Below are positions 60,901 to 64,000 of a stretch of DNA of 64,000 nucleotides, piece by piece (the stretch's first letter is position 1; each line of letters starts with the position of its first letter). A program made the position numbers and the translations under genes. A model generated the notes under the pieces. It did no database searches. It was not told where the DNA came from and worked only from the letters and a program-made list of their open reading frames with translations. Source of the stretch: Mya arenaria (Eukaryota > Mollusca > Bivalvia > Myida > Myidae); NCBI RefSeq assembly GCF_026914265.1, contig NC_069132.1:34900932-34964931 (forward strand), given 5' to 3'.

Positions 60901-63606
60901 CTTTAGGTGAACAGCAATGGGTACGGCATATGTAGGGCAGGTGTATGCACTGTGTACAGAAGACAATAAAAGCTTTTATTGTAAAATATATACTTAAATA
61001 TTAAATACATTCATACTCAAGAACATTAAACTCTTTTATTTCACATAAAACATCTGTACGGTACACTTGTACAGCTGCCTGGGTTTTAATAATTGCCTTT
61101 ATCATACTAGTAAAACCTGTTAATCTATTATTTTCACACTTTCTGCTCCTACTTTCCCCTACAGAGAATTCCAAATTATATAAAATGAAAAGGGATGAGC
61201 TAAGTTATGTAAGTTATAGATGTGTCAACAATGATAATGTAAAATAAGAATCAACAAGTCCAAATTCTTACACTATTACTTAGCTTTTAAATTGTCATTA
61301 GCCCTGCTATTTTAAATTCCAAACTTGACCAGGCCTGGTCAAAAATTAAAATTCCCAATTAAAAAGTTGTAAAAATAACTGTTTGAAAAATCATTGTTTC
61401 AGTTATAAAAGACCACAAATAAATTGCTAACACATGTATTTCAAAACATCCCAAGAATTATTTATCAACAATTCCCAATACCAAGGGTATTGGTCATTCT
61501 CCCAAAATTCCAGAAAAAAATCCCTGGTAAGACTTAAGCTTCTAGACTATCTATAAAACTTTGATTACCTGTAACACTGCGCCATTTGTGTGAGCCACGA
61601 ATCTCAGGGATTTACAGATCACTTTCCTCTTTTCGGAATCCATATCCTGAAATAAACACCCAAGATGAAATTACCTTACAATAGAATTTAGAACGGAATC
61701 AAGTTTTTGACATCACCTTGTTGACTAAACAGGCAAACAACAACTTAAAATTTAACCTTTAATTTCTATTTTTCGGGGTGTAAAATTTCCATGAAAGTGC
61801 AAATGCTGACATTTTGAAGTCGACAAGTATCCATACATTAGTCAGAAAACAGACATTCTTGATTATCCCTTTTATTTATAAAGCTTCATGCAGTGAAAAC
61901 AATGACTTTTTTATATCTAGTGTCTAGTGAAAACTTTTTCTTTAAATATCAAGTTGTTGTTATAAAACAATAATGGTTTTTTTGAACACATAACCCAAAA
62001 TAGTTATATGTATTTTTAAATGGATATAAAAAGGGTTTAAATTTCACATTTTTAGTTAATAAAGAAATCTTACCTGGAAGAGATCATACTTAGTGCCAAC
62101 AATGACAAGGGGCACCGGAAAAGGGTCCAGCATGTTTCTGTCCGCATGATCTTCACCCACACGAGCCAGAGCCCGTTTCTGGAGTGCCTCCCTGATACCT
62201 GGGTTGTCTTGTCTTGCATCTGCAATGGCTGCCTCTATACGAGCCCGGGATGAGGCCAGGAGAGACTCCAGGGTGAACCAAATCTCCTCTGGCTTAGATA
62301 GGTCAACACAGATCATCACCGCTCCATTCCTAAAATACAAAGTATATCATTATTAATAGGGTTATTCATCAAGGATGCTTTTTATTCACTAAAAAAGCCT
62401 TTACCTCGAAGTAAGCAATATCTTTTTTGTAAAGATATTGTATTAAAATGCAAATGGATTAGTCTACAAATTATAAAAAAGTTCCTTTATGGAATAAGGG
62501 AAGCAATATTGCTTTACCAGCATGTGTTTCCTCACATATTTCTCCAACTTTGCTCTCAACATCAACACATCAATAAAGGTATTTTTTTACTTCTACAACA
62601 ACATCTTATTTGGAGCCATGTTTAAAAGCAATCATTTGTTCTAAGTGCTTTATGTACTTATAATACAGTTACCACACAAGCAAAAGCTTACCGAAGTCAT
62701 GTCTGCGTTTCTCACTTGGTCTAACTAAAGTTATTTGAGTTGCTACACATATACTCATTGCCAATGACTCTTTGTATATAAAGTTTCATGTAACTATCTT
62801 GAGCAGTGTTTAGGTAATGGTCAATAGAAATTGTTGCACACCAACAACACCACCACCACCAACAACAACAACAAGGTTATGGCAATTATAAATATCTCCA
62901 CATTTTTTTGTGTTCAGAAGATGAGCTAAAAAGTAAACTAAGCCCATTATTTTGTACACTTACTCCAGCGTGTCGGCATTGAGGGGAATATCCATGAGTT
63001 TAGACAGCCATGTTCCCCCGCCCAGCTCCCAGATATGGCCAATGTCCTTTGCCTGAGGAGTGAAGTTTACTTAACATAAATTATTCTTGAACCATACACA
63101 TCTTTTGGCTAGTTTGGGCCTACAAATAATGCCATTAGTGTACAGAAATTATTGGATAAATATGACCAACTAATAAACATAGTGTTGGATAAACTTTAAA
63201 AAATACCCAAGCCAGATCTGCGAAACCTGCTAACAACCTTATTCAATCCATTTGAATCAGGTTGTTAGCAGGTTGCGCAGATCTGGTTTGGTTAATAGGG
63301 GATATTTTTAGGTAAGAGGATGAAAAATTATTTTTTAAACCAAAGTAGCAGCAAAGATAACTAAAAATACTGCTGCCTTGTCTTTGCTTTATAAAGATAT
63401 GCAATAAGTGCTGCCTTATCACAAAACCTAACTTAAATACGACATTTAAGCTATTAATACACTTCAAACTACATCGCAAAATGGTATTTATACATGACAA
63501 GGCAGTAATAAAACACGACCAAATAGATGTACATACCATATTATGTCCCTTTGATCTTCTGGCGTATGTGTATTCCAGGGCAACTGTGGGCTTTGGTGCT
63601 TCATTT
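54932..63606 (-). CDS. DYNC2LI1: Dynein-2 light intermediate chain, 3' ten exons (partial)
   Basis: This is a subunit of cytoplasmic dynein-2, the motor for retrograde intraflagellar transport in cilia. Minus-strand exons are 63606-63537, 63052-62964, 62329-62074, 61646-61569, 59181-59102, 58113-58043, 57351-57306, 56116-56065, 55480-55388 and 55003-54932 (TAA). Phases join to about 301 aa. Family matches are [73 protein letters not shown] (G4-like TKYD); [27 protein letters not shown]; and [15 protein letters not shown], with a charged tail ending in [10 protein letters not shown]. The human protein is about 350 aa, so about 50 N-terminal residues, including the P-loop, lie beyond 64000. For the 59181 exon I chose the TTTAG acceptor, which restores phase and adds FFS. 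No damage is seen. Confidence 0.9.
55620..55985 (-). repeat. MITE family A, copy 3
   Basis: The best-bounded copy, about 365 bp. On the minus strand it runs from AAAGATGCACTCTAACTCCC to GTATTGATTTTGAAAACAAG and ACCACTTTAAAA. The ends fit TTAAAG-type inverted termini. It lies in a DYNC2LI1 intron. Confidence 0.6.
56488..56578 (+). repeat. Short direct duplication
   Basis: ATCAAAATGGCCTCTGATTA followed by TTTC-GATAAT occurs twice, about 40 bp apart. Confidence 0.7.
56597..57163. repeat. Large inverted repeat in a DYNC2LI1 intron
   Basis: Arms of about 160 bp are at 56597-56756 and 57001-57163, from TATATCATGCCTC to TTTCCCATAAnTTGATCA. They share GGTCAC, CCATATTTTTCCAT and similar blocks at moderate identity. 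The spacer (about 245 bp) holds a further diverged piece (GCCCTGTACATCCCATATCA, then CTAACCCCATAACTTTTAA twice). Confidence 0.6.
58285..58727 (+). mobile_element. MITE family B, full-length candidate
   Basis: The left end CTTAAAGGGACTAGCTCATG and the right end GAGTTGCTTTAAG form short inverted termini (TTAAAG). The left 160 bp resembles 5703-5836. It is non-coding and lies in a DYNC2LI1 intron. Confidence 0.45.
58839..58925 (+). mobile_element. Truncated SINE tail
   Basis: CATGCTCTCATGTAACATCA followed by TGCCAA and TTTCACAATCATTGTA resembles the 3' tail of the SINE at 40950-41035 (CTCGCGCAACATCATGCCAA, then TTCACAATTGTAAAATA). The tRNA-like head is missing. Confidence 0.5.
59317..60905. repeat. 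11/12-bp minisatellite, about 1.6 kb
   Basis: The units are AATGTGTATGGC, AATGTGTAAGGT and similar 12-mers, mixed with 11-mers (ATGTGTATGGC). There are about 135 units in all. It lies in the DYNC2LI1 intron between exons 61569 and 59181. On the minus strand the units give long open frames rich in His, Thr, Tyr, Leu and Cys (the largest about 529 codons), because a 12-bp period keeps frame. These are not genes. Confidence 0.95.
62842..62876 (+). repeat. (CAA/CAC)n microsatellite
   Basis: CACCAACAACACCACCACCA followed by CCAACAACAACAACAAGG, in a DYNC2LI1 intron. Confidence 0.8.
63199..63310. repeat. Inverted repeat / hairpin in a DYNC2LI1 intron
   Basis: CCAGATCTGCGAAACCTGCT (from 63212) pairs with AGCAGGTTGCGCAGATCTGG (to 63286). 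The inner arms are AACAACCTTATTCAA / TTTGAATCAGGTTGTT. Weaker pairing extends outward. It is a likely foldback remnant. Confidence 0.65.
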
Positions 63607-64000
63607 CTGTTTATACAATAAATTTAAATCTAACATAAATGCATAATAATTTACATTTTGTTGCCTTCAATGTATATTTTGACTATTAAATGATAGTTGA
63701 TTTTATCGCTGTACTATGGATTAGTAATGATTCAAAGTAATTTAGATACTACATGTATATTTTACATTATGATATACCAGCATTTTGTAATTGTATATAT
63801 AATAATGATCATTATCATCATGTTTGTGTTTTTAAGCAATAGGAAATACATTATTACTTAGAAGTATACAACAAAAACTACTAAAATGAACGAGTCTGTC
63901 TTGCTCTTCGCCTACTACATGTAGTTATAATGACATGTTGAGTAACTGATCTTGACTTTCTGCTTTAATATTGAGAAGATTATCACACCAGGATTTGAGG
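63607..64000 (-). other. DYNC2LI1 intron sequence to window edge
   Basis: No further exon with dynein light intermediate chain similarity was found before the edge. The P-loop exon expected upstream is not present here. Confidence 0.5.

Overview
The window is nuclear DNA from an animal, most probably a bivalve mollusc. The evidence is AT-rich sequence, small exons with GT/AG introns, mollusc-type MITEs, and a tRNA-derived SINE carrying a V-SINE-like central block. The species assignment is inference. No prokaryotic, viral or organellar block was recognised.

Layout. (1) 1-2703, minus strand: the first four coding exons of a pinin (PNN) orthologue, running off the left edge, with a foldback element starting about 55 bp upstream of its ATG. 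(2) 2758-7480: repeat-rich DNA with two MITE-like elements, a strong 110-bp hairpin and a 21-bp minisatellite. (3) 7480-16064, minus strand: a tandem cluster of an intronless gene family that I do not recognise. Two copies are intact (378 and about 390 aa), one is a frameshifted pseudogene, and two are 5'-end remnants. The flanks show repeated segmental duplication. (4) 18948-46776, plus strand: a complete 17-exon kizuna (KIZ) orthologue, about 785 aa. Its introns hold a near-identical MITE pair, a V-SINE, a nested MITE insertion and a 1.4-kb, 35-bp minisatellite. (5) 50524-52904, minus strand: a complete four-exon ARF-like small GTPase of 174 aa whose switch II motif is degenerate. (6) 54932-63606, minus strand: ten 3' exons (about 301 aa) of the dynein-2 light intermediate chain DYNC2LI1. 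The P-loop exon lies beyond the right edge. One intron holds a 1.6-kb minisatellite of 11- and 12-bp units that creates long spurious reading frames.

The right half is notable for placing a centrosome/ciliary-base gene (KIZ) and a retrograde intraflagellar transport motor subunit (DYNC2LI1) on either side of an unassigned ARF-like GTPase. Any functional link is inference. The most likely undescribed biology is the tandem intronless family at 7.5-16 kb and the degenerate ARF-like protein. All exon borders were read by eye from splice consensus, reading phase and remembered family similarity. No alignment or database search was run.
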